Shown here piece after piece: positions 51,201 through 60,614 of a DNA stretch of 64,000 nucleotides. The first letter of the stretch is position 1. The number at the start of each line of letters is the position of its first letter. This DNA comes from Nocardia sp. NBC_00508 (GTDB taxonomy: Bacteria > Actinomycetota > Actinomycetes > Mycobacteriales > Mycobacteriaceae): positions 7,068,001 through 7,132,000 of the forward strand of contig NZ_CP107852.1 of assembly GCF_036346875.1 (NCBI RefSeq), given 5' to 3'. The position numbers and the translations under genes were made by a program. The notes beneath the pieces were generated by a model. It ran no database searches. It was not told the origin of the DNA and saw nothing but the letters and a program-made list of their open reading frames with translations.

Positions 51201-54200
51201 TGAGAGTGTCGAACAATTCGGCCAAGCCCACCGCCTTATGGATCGCAGCGAGCCCGACATGCTGGTGGTCCATCAGGCGTGCCTGCTCACTCTGCAAGCG
51301 AGCGAAGAGATCGGCGACCTTCTCCGCAGGATCGAGCCGTACGCGCACCGGCAGCGTGTTGATGAAGAGGCCGATCGATTCTTCGACACCGGCCAGCTCG
51401 GGTGGCCTGCCGGACACCGTCGCGCCGAATACCACGTCGGATCGGCCGGTCAGCACGGCCAGCAGCATCGCCCAGCCCGCCTGCACCATCGTGTTCGCCG
51501 TGGTGCCCGAATCGCGCGCGGCCGTTTCCAATCGGTCGGCGGTGTCCTGGGACAGGTCGGCGGATACCATCCCGGTCTCCATCGTCCCGATACCGGCCGG
51601 TGTCGGGACGGCCCGTGTCGGGGTGTCGATGCCTGCCAGGGATTGCGCCCAGGCAGCGGTTGACCCAGCATGATCCTGCTCGCGCAGCCAGCAAAGAAAT
51701 TCGCGGTAGGAGTGCGCGGGCGGCAGCGCGGAAGCGTCGCCCGCAGTGGCATACAGCGTGAGCAATTCCCGCACCAGCAACGCCGTCGACCAGCCGTCCA
51801 GCACAAGGTGATGGTTGGTCAGCACGAACCGGTACTGCGTGGGGGCGGTACGTACGAGCGTGAAGCGCACTAGCGGTGGACGGGTCAATTCGAACGGGGT
51901 GCCTGCGTCCACGGCGATCACTCGGTCGAGCTCCCGTTGCCGTTGCTCGGCATCGGCGATTCCGGTCAGATCGATCTCTTGCCAGCGGATGGCGGCGTCG
52001 GTCAGGACGAGTTGGCGTGGCCCGTCGTCGGTTTCCACGAACGAGACCCGCAGGATGTCGTGCCGTGCCACCACCGTCTGTGCGGCGGTGCGTAGTCGCG
52101 CGGCATCGACGGTGCCCGCCAGGGTGAGTAGCGACTGCACCGTATAGCCGTCGGTGCCCTCGGGGTCGTACAGCGCGTGGAAGAGCAGGCCGTGTTGCAG
52201 TGGTGACAGCGGCCATACGTCAGCGAGATTCGGGTAGGTGCTTTCCCAGGTGTCGATCTGCGGCTGGGTCACCGCGACGAGGTCTAAGTCACAAGGGGTG
52301 TGCCCTCCCGCTCCCGCGCTCCTGGTGTGATCGGCCAGTGCCCGCAGCGCGGCTGCCCAGAGGCCGGCGAGCTCTTCGACGTCGGCCCTGTCGAGCAGCC
52401 GAGAAGCGTACGCCCACGTCACTTCCAAGCCGCTTTCGGTCAGCACGGCGTTGATATCCACGACCGCGGCCATTGGTGCCCGGTCGTCCCGCGTTGCCGC
52501 GAAGCGTTGCGGCAGCCAAGCTCCGGTCTCGCTGCCGATCGGTGCCCGGCCCAGATAGTTGAAGCTGATCTGGGGAGTCGGCGCGTCCACAAGCGCATTC
52601 TTGGTGTCGGTGTTCAGGTAGCGGAGCATGCCGAAGCCGATGCCCTTGTCGGACACCGCGTGCAACTGCTGCTTTGTGGTCTTGATCGCGGCGCCCGCTG
52701 CAGGGCCGCCGTCGAACGCGTCACGGAGGTCGATGCCCGTCAGATCGATGGCCATCGGATAAACAGCGGTGAACCAGCCCACGGTGCGCGCGACGTCGGC
52801 GCCGGGCAGGACGGCCTCCGCGCGCCCGTGGCCCTCCAGGGTGAAAAGCAATGACCTTCGGTCGCGCCAACGGCTTGCCGCCATCGCGAGCGCTGTCACC
52901 AGCACATCGTCGGCACCGCAGTGGAATCGGTCCGGCACTGTGGTGAGTACCGTGTCCGCGACGTCCGAAGCGATGGTGGTCTGCCATGTCGCCGTAGTGA
53001 CTGCGACGTCGAGGGCCGGATCCAGGGTGCCCGCGCCGATCGGCGGATCGGGTGTAGCCAAGATGTCCTGCCAGACCGGCAGTTCGGCACCGCGTCCGGC
53101 CGCGTGCTCGACCTGTCCGCGCGCCCAACGCCGGAACGAGGTGCCGACCGGAGCGAGAGCGCCGCCCATGGCCGCGGTCGCCAGATCCAGCAGCAGGGTG
53201 CGCCACGAGACGGCGTCGATCACCAAGTGGTGCAGCACGATCCAGCACAATGGAGCGGCTTCCGCTCGTTCGATCAGCACGAAGCGCGCGACGATCCCGG
53301 CCTCCGGATCGAGCAGGTCCGCCGCACGCTGCAATTCGTGCGCGCAGGTCAGGTCCCCGTCGAGACTCGCGGTCACGACGTCCACCAAGGTGCCTGCTTC
53401 GACCGAACCGACTGAGGCGACAACCCATTCCCAGCCGTGGTCGGTGTTTCGCAAAGAGCAACGCAGCAGGTCGTGGTGGTCGAGGAGTGCTCCAACGGCC
53501 TCGACCAGTCGAGCGTGGTCCACGCCGGCCGGAAGACCGATCAGAACCGCCTGACCGAACCGGCGCCAGGTATCTCCTTGGTCCAGCATCGCGTGCACGA
53601 TCGGTGTGAGTTCGACGGCGCCCACTCCCCCGCCGGGCAGCTCGCGTACCACCGGGGCATGCACCTCGGTGGCCATCGCCGCCAGCGCGGCAACGGACTT
53701 GCGTTCGAATACATCTCGTGCGCTGAAGCCGATCCCGGCGGACTTCGCCCTCGAGACCAGTTGAATGGACATGATGCTGTCGCCGCCGAGCGCGAAGAAG
53801 CTCTCGTCGACGCCCACCGAGTCCAGCCCGAGAATCTCGGCGAACAACGCGGCCAGCGCCTCCTCCCGCGGAGTCGAGGGCGGTCGGCCGACGAGCGCAT
53901 GTGAGCCGAACTCGGGTTCGGGCAGTGCCGTGCGATCTACCTTTCCCAGCGGGGTCAGCGGGATGCTGTCCAGAAGTACCACCGCATCGGGCACCATGTA
54001 GTCCGGAAGCGATTCGCCAGCAGCCGCTTTCAGTGCATCCGCAGACACCTCGGCACCCGGTTCGGGCAGCACGTAGGACACCAGCGCGGTGGAACCGGAA
54101 TCGGTCTCCATGCCCAGAGTGACCGCGAAGTCGACGTCCGGGCGCTGTTGCAAGACAGCGTCGATTTCACCGAGCTCGACGCGGAAGCCGCGCACCTTGA

Positions 54201-56796
54201 CCTGGAAGTCGCTGCGGCCCTTGTAATCCAGCTCCAACCGCCCGGAGCTCCTGGTCCAGCGCGCCAAGTCTCCGGTGCGGTACATCCGCTCGCCGTGCGC
54301 GTAGGGATTCGCGACGAATCGGCTAGCAGTGAGGCCCTTACGCTGATGGTAGCCGCGCGCCACGCCCGTCCCGGCGAGGTAGAGCTCACCGATCGTCCCC
54401 GGAGCCACCGGTCGCAACCATGCATCGAGCACGACCGCGGAGACACCGCGAACAAGGCTTCCGATCGTGACCGGCGCAGTAGGTGTCAGCGCGTCGCTCA
54501 ACGTCGCCGTGACAGTGGTTTCGGTGGGCCCGTACCCATTGAGAACAGCACGGCCGGACCACTTGGCCACCAGCTCGTCTGGGCAGGAGTCGCCACCGAC
54601 GATGACGGTGCGCAGGCTGGGCAGTGTCGCCGGGTCGAGGGATCCCACGACTGCCGGTGTGGCATCCAGGTGGGAAACACCCTGCGCGCGAAGAACGGCC
54701 GCCATCTCTTCGCCGGCGTACGCCGACGGCGGGACAACGACGAGCGTCGCGCCGGCGGCGAAGCTGACCAGGATCTCCTCGACCGAGATGTCGAAACTCG
54801 GCGAAACGGCGTGTGCCATGACGGAATCGGCACCGACACCGAAGCTGCGCGCGGAACTCGCGACCAGATTTGCCAAACCCCGATGCGTGACCAGCACGCC
54901 TTTGGGCAAGCCGGTCGATCCCGAGGTGTAGATGATGTAGGCGACGTGATCCAACCGCACCGCTGCACGCCGCACCGTATCGTCGACCAGGTCCGCATTC
55001 TGCTCTGCGATATCCCGGCCGGTCTCCTTCTCGTCGAGGACCAGCCAGTTCACCCGATTCGGCAACAGCCTTCGCGCGGTCGCCACGGTAACGCCGGTGT
55101 CGACTCCGCTGTCGTCGACCATATGCTCGATCCGGTCAGTAGGGTAGGTCGGGTCGATCGGCACGAAGGCAGCGCCCGTCTTGGCTACCGCGAGCATTGC
55201 GAGCACGGAATCGATCGAGCGCGGAATCGATATCGCCACACTGCGTTCCGGCCCGACACCAGATGCAATCAGGACGCGCGCCAGCCGGTTGGTGTATTCC
55301 TCGACCTGCCGGTAGGTCAGACGGGTCGCCCCGCTACGAACAGCGATCGCGTCAGGGTCGATTTTCGCACCGGCGGCGAGTATCTCGGGGAGCGTACGCG
55401 GTGGAACGCTCGCCGGTCCCCGTGCCGGTGCGAGATCAGCCAGCTCGTCGTCGGGTATGACGGATATCGTGGACAGCGCCGCGTCCGGTCCAGCGGCGAG
55501 AAACCGGCGTAGGAACCGCAGGAATCGACCGTGATGGGTGATCAATTCCGTATCGCTGTACAGGTTCGTGTTGCCTTGGAAGTCGATGTGGGTGCTCTCG
55601 CCACCCACGCCCGGGTACAGATTGACGTACAGGTCCTCGATCAGCCCAGAGGTCAGCACATGCGCTGTTCCGGTGACCACGCCGAGCTGAACCCTGGTGT
55701 CGAGCATCATCAAGTTCACCGATGGACCGAATGTCGCGACCTCGTCCATAGGCCAACCGAGGTCGCGGAAGATGTCCTCCTGCCGGTAGCGCTGCCGCCG
55801 CAGCGCGCCGGTCAGCTCGCCTTGCGCGGTCCGGATCATTTCGCCGACGGTCGTGGTCGGGTTCAAGACCAGTCGCACCGGGACGACGTTGGCGATCATG
55901 CCGCCGGAGCGCCGCATCGTTGCCGTCGTGCGCGCAGAGACCGGCAGGCTCAATACCACCTCTGCAGCGCCGGTGATAGCGGCCAGATAAGCGCCGAAGG
56001 CCGCGACCAACGTAGGCGCCACACCGGACGATGCCGCCTTCGCGACAGTCTCCAGCAACGCCGCCGTTTCCTGTTCCAGTACCCCCTCGGCGCGTCTCGG
56101 ATGAGCGTTCACTTCGGCGGCCCGGCCCGCGAGACTTACCGGGTCGGCCATCCCGTCGAGGTGCCGCAGCCAATACTCCCGGTCGGCCGCAAAGCGGTCG
56201 GAGCTGCGGTACGCCAGATCGGCGTCGACGATCTTCCTGAGGTCCTCGGCTCGGGCGGCAGGAGGCGGCCTTCCCGCGATTGCCGCGGTGTAGAGCTCGC
56301 CGGTGCGTCGCGCCATGGCCGACACCCCCATGCCGTCCAGCGCGATGTGATGCATCCGCCAGTAGCAGAACCAGCGGTCGTCGGCGATTCGCAGCATGAC
56401 GACACAGGCCAGCCGGTCGTTCATCAGATCGAGGGGCGCCGAGTATTCGTCGCGCATCCAGGCGTGCGCGGCGCCCACAGGATCGCGCTCACGTCGGAAG
56501 TCGAGGATGCGCGCACTGTCGTCGAGGGTGGTGTCGACACACTGGAATGGATAACCATCGCGTTCTATCAGGCGCAGATAGCCGGTGCCGAACTCGCGCC
56601 CTGCTCGGCGCGCTGCCGGTGCGAGCCGGTCGAGGTCGATCGGTCCGGCAAGGTCGACGTACTGGGCAATGGAGATCGGGACGTCGCCCGCGATGTGCTG
56701 GGCGAACCATATTCCGCGTTGCGCTGCCGAAAGCGGGAAGGCTCCGTCCGGCAGTCCGATACCGGTATCGATCGGTCGAGCGGAAGACTGTTGCAT
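48286..56796 (-). CDS. Two-module non-ribosomal peptide synthetase, C-A-T-E-C-A-T-TE
   Basis: 2836 aa. Domains by motif: C1 about 20-445 with H-H-I-A-L-D-G near 148; A1 475-960 with Y-T-S-G-S-T-G-L-P-K-G near 623; T1 with G-G-D-S-I-M-S, Ser about 1007; epimerase 1060-1510 with H-H-L-V-I-D-A-V-S-W near 1189; C2 1530-1970 with H-H-L-V-L-D-G near 1661; A2 1990-2470 with Y-T-S-G-S-T-G-K-P-K-A near 2136; T2 Ser about 2525; type I thioesterase with G-W-S-F-G-G, Ser about 2664. All core motifs are intact. The first residue should be turned to D form before joining the second. The first C domain implies an N-acyl starter or an upstream donor not in this window. Start after GAAGGTC. No MbtH gene was found nearby. 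Confidence 0.95.
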   Translation of the reverse strand: MQQSSARPIDTGIGLPDGAFPLSAAQRGIWFAQHIAGDVPISIAQYVDLAGPIDLDRLAPAARRAGREFGTGYLRLIERDGYPFQCVDTTLDDSARILDFRRERDPVGAAHAWMRDEYSAPLDLMNDRLACVVMLRIADDRWFCYWRMHHIALDGMGVSAMARRTGELYTAAIAGRPPPAARAEDLRKIVDADLAYRSSDRFAADREYWLRHLDGMADPVSLAGRAAEVNAHPRRAEGVLEQETAALLETVAKAASSGVAPTLVAAFGAYLAAITGAAEVVLSLPVSARTTATMRRSGGMIANVVPVRLVLNPTTTVGEMIRTAQGELTGALRRQRYRQEDIFRDLGWPMDEVATFGPSVNLMMLDTRVQLGVVTGTAHVLTSGLIEDLYVNLYPGVGGESTHIDFQGNTNLYSDTELITHHGRFLRFLRRFLAAGPDAALSTISVIPDDELADLAPARGPASVPPRTLPEILAAGAKIDPDAIAVRSGATRLTYRQVEEYTNRLARVLIASGVGPERSVAISIPRSIDSVLAMLAVAKTGAAFVPIDPTYPTDRIEHMVDDSGVDTGVTVATARRLLPNRVNWLVLDEKETGRDIAEQNADLVDDTVRRAAVRLDHVAYIIYTSGSTGLPKGVLVTHRGLANLVASSARSFGVGADSVMAHAVSPSFDISVEEILVSFAAGATLVVVPPSAYAGEEMAAVLRAQGVSHLDATPAVVGSLDPATLPSLRTVIVGGDSCPDELVAKWSGRAVLNGYGPTETTVTATLSDALTPTAPVTIGSLVRGVSAVVLDAWLRPVAPGTIGELYLAGTGVARGYHQRKGLTASRFVANPYAHGERMYRTGDLARWTRSSGRLELDYKGRSDFQVKVRGFRVELGEIDAVLQQRPDVDFAVTLGMETDSGSTALVSYVLPEPGAEVSADALKAAAGESLPDYMVPDAVVLLDSIPLTPLGKVDRTALPEPEFGSHALVGRPPSTPREEALAALFAEILGLDSVGVDESFFALGGDSIMSIQLVSRAKSAGIGFSARDVFERKSVAALAAMATEVHAPVVRELPGGGVGAVELTPIVHAMLDQGDTWRRFGQAVLIGLPAGVDHARLVEAVGALLDHHDLLRCSLRNTDHGWEWVVASVGSVEAGTLVDVVTASLDGDLTCAHELQRAADLLDPEAGIVARFVLIERAEAAPLCWIVLHHLVIDAVSWRTLLLDLATAAMGGALAPVGTSFRRWARGQVEHAAGRGAELPVWQDILATPDPPIGAGTLDPALDVAVTTATWQTTIASDVADTVLTTVPDRFHCGADDVLVTALAMAASRWRDRRSLLFTLEGHGRAEAVLPGADVARTVGWFTAVYPMAIDLTGIDLRDAFDGGPAAGAAIKTTKQQLHAVSDKGIGFGMLRYLNTDTKNALVDAPTPQISFNYLGRAPIGSETGAWLPQRFAATRDDRAPMAAVVDINAVLTESGLEVTWAYASRLLDRADVEELAGLWAAALRALADHTRSAGAGGHTPCDLDLVAVTQPQIDTWESTYPNLADVWPLSPLQHGLLFHALYDPEGTDGYTVQSLLTLAGTVDAARLRTAAQTVVARHDILRVSFVETDDGPRQLVLTDAAIRWQEIDLTGIADAEQRQRELDRVIAVDAGTPFELTRPPLVRFTLVRTAPTQYRFVLTNHHLVLDGWSTALLVRELLTLYATAGDASALPPAHSYREFLCWLREQDHAGSTAAWAQSLAGIDTPTRAVPTPAGIGTMETGMVSADLSQDTADRLETAARDSGTTANTMVQAGWAMLLAVLTGRSDVVFGATVSGRPPELAGVEESIGLFINTLPVRVRLDPAEKVADLFARLQSEQARLMDHQHVGLAAIHKAVGLAELFDTLTVFESYPLGREALSDVPDIAGMRVLDIEGTDATPYPLNLMVVPLRGSDGRNTLRISLKYRADQLAPGAARPLLDRLIRLLNQLAGDLQAVVSQLQYCDDAERAALLPVRGPEPVPTRTLPGILRAAARINPGAIAVSAGERTMSYDELDAWSNRLARALLREGVRPETCIVLALGRSLESVVAVWAVAKTGAAFVPLDPRYPIDRIEHILTDSKAPIGVTVTATRETLPGTVDWLLLDDLDTRRRVDMTSAAPITDEERGSPIHIDQAAYLIYTSGSTGKPKAVLLSHRGFANLVAALTESLELDATASVLHVASPSFDASIFELLTAHGAGGRLVIAPPAVCAGADLDRLLRAERVTHASVTPSVLATMNPVGLDHLRVLAIGGEAATAELIEQWSAGRLMVNLYGPTEFSTWATCRGELVAGAPITIGGPIRGATSIVLDTWLRPVPVGVAGELYLAGPALARGYSDRFEMTAARFVAHPYGEPGERMYRTGDMVRWVTGPDETYELEFLGRNDFQVKIRGLRIELGEIDAVLCRDEQVGYAVTIGRAAPTGATVLVSYVLPAPGVEVDVAHLRAVATEALPAYMVPSAFVVLDAIPLNAVGKLDRAALPIPKFADEQTEYRAPSTPTEETLADICAELLGLDKVGADDSFFALGGDSIIALQLVSRAKRKGVHCTPLQVFEHRTVAALAAAADAGRAMLDELPPADSGPMLDVVLPIRIDGSEPALFCVHPSSGVAWTYSGFADSLAPGRPIYGLQAPDLGGSEAPAHSIEELADRYIREIRAVQPAGPYHLLGWSFGGLIAHAIATKLRNAGDAVGVLALLDTDSADIDGASIEQLSAGAFVNAFGPMFGIHDVPADASAAEAADLIRTQLGGVSPVDAGAIERMTRSFNAVAQIRTAYRRPVFDGDIVYFSATVDTSDIFGPAGWRPYVTGEIVDYDVEVTHDELTARHVLPIIARVLDERMAGRR

Positions 56797-57221
56797 GACG
56801 AGACCTTCATATTGACCGCGCCGTAGCCACCCGGGCAGTTACCACCAGTCAGGCACTACGACTGTAGTAAAACGAAGCTTCCCCGCTCTTCATGTCGCTT
56901 GCTGAGCCGCAGCCCCAAGAGACTCGACCCACGATGAAGCTCAACTCAGGTGAGTTGGGATCTGCCACGGTGGACCGCGCGAGCGCGGTGGCATCGACCG
57001 CCGCGACAGGCTGAGCGAGCGGCGGCATGCGGAGGTTGTCGGCGAGCGACACGTTCGGTGCGTGCATGTCGTATCCCCGAGGCCATGGCTAGGAGATGTC
57101 TTGGGTATCCCTCAACCATGGCCTCCAGCAGGAACTTCAACGATAACTCCGAAGCGCTCGTCGGCGCAGTCCATCGGCATGCAGAACTCGGCAGTCATCT
57201 GCGGGAACGGCACCCTGATAT
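56797..57221. promoter_or_regulatory. Upstream region of the NRPS operon
   Basis: About 425 bases between the NRPS start and the end of the phosphotransferase remnant. It must contain the NRPS promoter. A 72-codon minus frame from 57067 (M-H-A-P-N-V-S-L-A-D-N-L) is possible but has no family and a weak ribosome-binding site. No palindrome stood out. Confidence 0.4.
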
Positions 57222-58121
57222 TCAGGACTCCGAGAGCACCTCGACGTACCCTTCGGTTCCGTTCAACCGGATGAGCTGGCCATCCTGGATGCGCCGGGTG
57301 GCGTCCTGCACCCCGACGACGGCAGGGAGCCCATACTCCCGGGCGATCACGGCGCCGTGCGTCATCACTCCTCCGACCTCCATCACCACGCCTTTCACCG
57401 AGACGAACAATGCGGACCAGCTCGGGTCGGTGAAGACCGTGACGAGAATGTCGCCGTCTTCCACCTCGGCGTCTTCCATCTTTCGGATGCTCCGCGCGCG
57501 GCCCTCCACGACACCTGAGGACACCGCGAGACCGGCCAACGCTCTCGCCGGCAGGCTGCCGGTCTCGTACTCGCCGGAAATCACCTCGCCGTCCGAGGTG
57601 ATCACCCGCGGCGGGGTCAGCTTCTGGTAGTCCTCGAACGCATCCCGTCGCTCGATGATGGTGGCGTAGTCCAGGCGTCCTGTCCGAACCACGTCTCGGA
57701 ACTCATCCAAGGACAGGAAATACACATCCTCCGGATGCTTGATCACGCCCTGGGCAGCGAGCTTCCTGGCTTCGGTGAGGAGCGCCTGCTTGTACAGTCC
57801 GTACCGTTGCAGGCATGCGTGCTTGGAGTACTCCCGGTAGCCGATGAAGTGGCGCAACAGACTCATTTACCGCGCCGCTTTCTTCGCCTTGCGCTTGCCT
57901 CCGCGCAGGGCGTGCAGGCGGCTCGAGAGCTCGTTCATCATGCATCCAGCGTCGGTACGTCCCTGGTCGTGCCTCACCCGGCTCGCACCTGGTGCGAAAT
58001 TCTTGATGTTGCCGAGGATGAGCGGGACGAGCAGGGTCGGATCTTCACTCCATCTGGTCCGGGTGATGTCGATGTCGCCGGAGCAGTGCATGCCCGCCCA
58101 CAAGATCACTGACAGTCCCAC
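57222..58121 (-). pseudogene. Rifampin phosphotransferase (RPH)-like, C-terminal remnant with in-frame stop
   Basis: The minus strand from 58121 encodes G-M-H-C-S-G-D-I-D-I-T-R-T-R-W and L-I-L-G-N-I-K-N-F-A-P-G-A, a TAA at 57867-57869, then in the same frame F-I-G-Y-R-E-Y-S-K-H-A, Y-K-Q-A-L-L and the mobile His domain G-G-V-M-T-H-G-A-V-I-A-R-E-Y-G-L-P-A. These are consecutive parts of the C-terminal half of rifampin phosphotransferase, which phosphorylates rifampin with ATP. The ATP-grasp and rifampin-binding N-terminal parts (about 550 residues) are absent. The DNA to its right is unrelated, so the gene was truncated. It is not functional. Confidence 0.85.
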
Positions 58122-58178
58122 GGCCGATCATCGGGGTCTGCGTTGTAGGCGGTCGGTGAGTGAGGTTTTGCGCTGTCG

Positions 58179-59657
58179 CTACTGGGACCTGTGGTAGTGG
58201 TTGTCCTGGATGTCTGTCCGGTCTTCTTCGGGGTCGTCGTCGGGCCAGAGCGGGATCTCCTCCTGGTGTTCGGCCTCCATGCCGTGCTGGGTCAATTGTC
58301 CGCCGTGGCCGGAGGCGATAAGGGCTGTGGCGTACAGTGATTCGCTGCCGGCGGTGAAGTAGTGTGTATGGGCTTGCATGCTGTAGTCGATCGGCGACGA
58401 GTACCTCTCCGGCGTTTCCGCCTTGATACGGGTGGCACCGTAGTCCGGATCGATGGGATCGGGACCGCCCAACCAAGCCTGGCCCGCGTGAGCGTTCAGG
58501 TCGTTGGATGCTTTACCGACGTACACGTCTCCGCCGTCCACGTGGAAGCCGTCCGCGTTGCGTGCCTCGTCGGTGCTGACGGGTCCGAGCAGTACCACGT
58601 CGTTGGCGTGCAGTTGACTCGCGGCCGCCGCATCGGAGGCGACTATGGCCCCGGCGGAATATCCCACGACCGTCACGTGTGACTTCGATGGATCCTTATG
58701 GGTCGCCCACAGCCCGTCGACGTCCTCGGCCAGCAGGTTTCCGCCCTTGCGCATAGCCGTGGGGTCGCCGCTCAGCACGGCGGTGATCCCGTCGGTCGGC
58801 GAGTCGTATCCCATCCAGGCGACGACCGCGGTCGGATGATCCGGGTCGGCTCTGTTCGATTCGACATACAGATTCTGCGCTTGTTCGCCCTGGACGGCGA
58901 ACCAGCCCTTGTCGGATGCGTCGCTGGCTCGCACGCTCTGACTCGCTCCCGGCACGACGACCGCAGTGTTGTCTGCGGTGTCCGGATTGCCGATGCTGAT
59001 TGCGGCCCTGCCCTTTCCCTCGAATGCGAGCGGCTGGTACACGTACAGGTAGGTGGGATACGGGGCAGGCGGATACCGCCCGGGATCGGCCTTGTTCGGG
59101 CCGCTGTATTGCTCCAGGCCGGCTCGGACGTTGATCGCGTTGTGGTAGCGCGTTATGTCCTCAGCTGTCAGGCCGTACTTCTTCGGGTCTTCCTCGATCG
59201 CATCGACCGACACGCCTTTGGCTTTCGCTATGTCCTCGATCCGGCGGATGTCGGCGTTCATGACCTGCCGGTTCGCGGCGTCACGGACCTCGACCGGTAT
59301 TCCGTTGAGATTGCCGATCCGTTCGGGGTCCTCGGCCAGCAGCCGCTTCTGCTCCTCAGGGGTCAGCGAGTTCCACCACTTGTTGACTCTTACCGCATCC
59401 TCCGCAGTCGAAGTACGAGGCGGCTTTTCATACTCCTCCTCGTCCAGCAGGTTGTAGAGGGCGATTCCGGTCAGCGCCACGCCACCCCCGATTGTCAGAG
59501 CCGTTCGGGTATCAGCGTCGCGCAGATGACCGACAGCAGTCCGCAGCCCGGCACCGGCAGAGCGATATCCCGCCGAGACCTTCGAAGCCGCCCTCTGGAG
59601 CGCGGCTTCGACCGTTCGAGAGGCGGCCCGGACGCTGTCGGAAAGCGGGTTTCTCAT
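58179..59657 (-). CDS. DUF1023 family alpha/beta hydrolase
   Basis: 492 aa. An N-terminal helical part with one hydrophobic helix (about 52-70, A-L-T-I-G-G-G-V-A-L-T-G-I-A-L), then V-N-K-W-W-N-S-L-T-P-E-E-Q-K-R-L-L (the conserved W-W segment), then the DUF1023 hydrolase core: V-V-V-P-G-A near 233, W-M-G-Y-D-S-P near 281 and the nucleophile V-G-Y-S-A-G-A, Ser about 334. Family members are common in actinobacteria and often sit beside ESX-type helical proteins. The usual N-terminal WXG-like region is short here. No close neighbour on the same strand; the role is unknown. Confidence 0.85.
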   Translation of the reverse strand: MRNPLSDSVRAASRTVEAALQRAASKVSAGYRSAGAGLRTAVGHLRDADTRTALTIGGGVALTGIALYNLLDEEEYEKPPRTSTAEDAVRVNKWWNSLTPEEQKRLLAEDPERIGNLNGIPVEVRDAANRQVMNADIRRIEDIAKAKGVSVDAIEEDPKKYGLTAEDITRYHNAINVRAGLEQYSGPNKADPGRYPPAPYPTYLYVYQPLAFEGKGRAAISIGNPDTADNTAVVVPGASQSVRASDASDKGWFAVQGEQAQNLYVESNRADPDHPTAVVAWMGYDSPTDGITAVLSGDPTAMRKGGNLLAEDVDGLWATHKDPSKSHVTVVGYSAGAIVASDAAAASQLHANDVVLLGPVSTDEARNADGFHVDGGDVYVGKASNDLNAHAGQAWLGGPDPIDPDYGATRIKAETPERYSSPIDYSMQAHTHYFTAGSESLYATALIASGHGGQLTQHGMEAEHQEEIPLWPDDDPEEDRTDIQDNHYHRSQ

Positions 59658-59942
59658 CTACGCGGGGTGATCTTGGTCAGAATTCGAGTCGCATTGCCTG
59701 GCGAGATCGCTCAGTGTATGGATAAGGGGCTCCTCGAAACCGAGGCTACGGCCTCCGCCACCCTTGGTGTCCCCAGCTTGGGGAACAGTCGTCGCACCAA
59801 CACGCCCCCGTTGACCGTCTGCGACCACTGATTCAGGACCGATCCACCGGTCACCGACCGCCTAGGACCATTGACCCGGGGATCAATCGTCGAGGCATGG
59901 TGTGGTTGCAGCAGACCCGACCTCCTGTACCCACAATGTTGA

Positions 59943-60593
59943 ATGGCTCACATGCTGCTTAGCACCGGAATTACCGGGATGACCGGCATCGCGTCCTCCC
60001 GACGGTCGCCGGGACGGCCCCGCAGTGAGCAGGCAGACGAAGCTATCCTCGCCGCCGCGCTCGAGCTATTTCTCGAATGCGGAGCCAACCTGACCAGCAT
60101 CGAGCAGGTGGCCCAGCGCGCCGGCGTCACCCGGGCAACGGTCTACCGGCGCTTCCGGGACAAGACGGCCCTCTTGGTACAGGCGATCAGCTCGGCGCAG
60201 GCCGACGACGCTCGTGGCCTCCTGGACTGGCCGGATCTGGACCATATGCTCATCGACTTTGCGGATCACCTCAGCGATCCCCGGAACCGCCGGTTGCTTC
60301 GCCGCCTGCACGGTTCCGTCGACGACTACCCGGAGCTGCTTCGCTCCTACCGAGACACGCACGATGCGCGACGTGTGACTGCAGTGCGCACCACCTTGGA
60401 TCGAGCCTGCCATGCCGGGCAGCTTCCCTCTAGCACCAATCTGAGGATCCTTCAGCAAATCCTCAACGGTGCGATCCTCCACCATCTGGTCGCGTATCCG
60501 GACAACATCGGAGCGGAAGAGATCAAGGCCTATCTCACCGAGGTACTCCAACAGGTCGGCTACCGCCCCGGCCCGTCACGTCCCGAGCTCTGA
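59943..60593 (+). CDS. TetR family regulator
   Basis: 216 aa from ATG 59943 (internal Met at 59952 and 59979 are alternatives). N-terminal extension S-S-R-R-S-P-G-R-P-R precedes the HTH: L-T-S-I-E-Q-V-A-Q-R-A-G-V-T-R-A-T-V-Y-R-R-F. The C-terminal domain is of the TetR_C type with no specific family. Its convergent neighbour (MBL fold) ends 22 bases away. Target genes are not evident. Confidence 0.85.
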   Translation: MAHMLLSTGITGMTGIASSRRSPGRPRSEQADEAILAAALELFLECGANLTSIEQVAQRAGVTRATVYRRFRDKTALLVQAISSAQADDARGLLDWPDLDHMLIDFADHLSDPRNRRLLRRLHGSVDDYPELLRSYRDTHDARRVTAVRTTLDRACHAGQLPSSTNLRILQQILNGAILHHLVAYPDNIGAEEIKAYLTEVLQQVGYRPGPSRPEL

Positions 60594-60614
60594 CGATCAA
60601 AGGGCGGCACCGAT

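Noticed and set aside
56849..57067. Possible small peptide gene upstream of the NRPS
   Set aside because: No family similarity, weak ribosome-binding site; no RiPP-type leader or core pattern.
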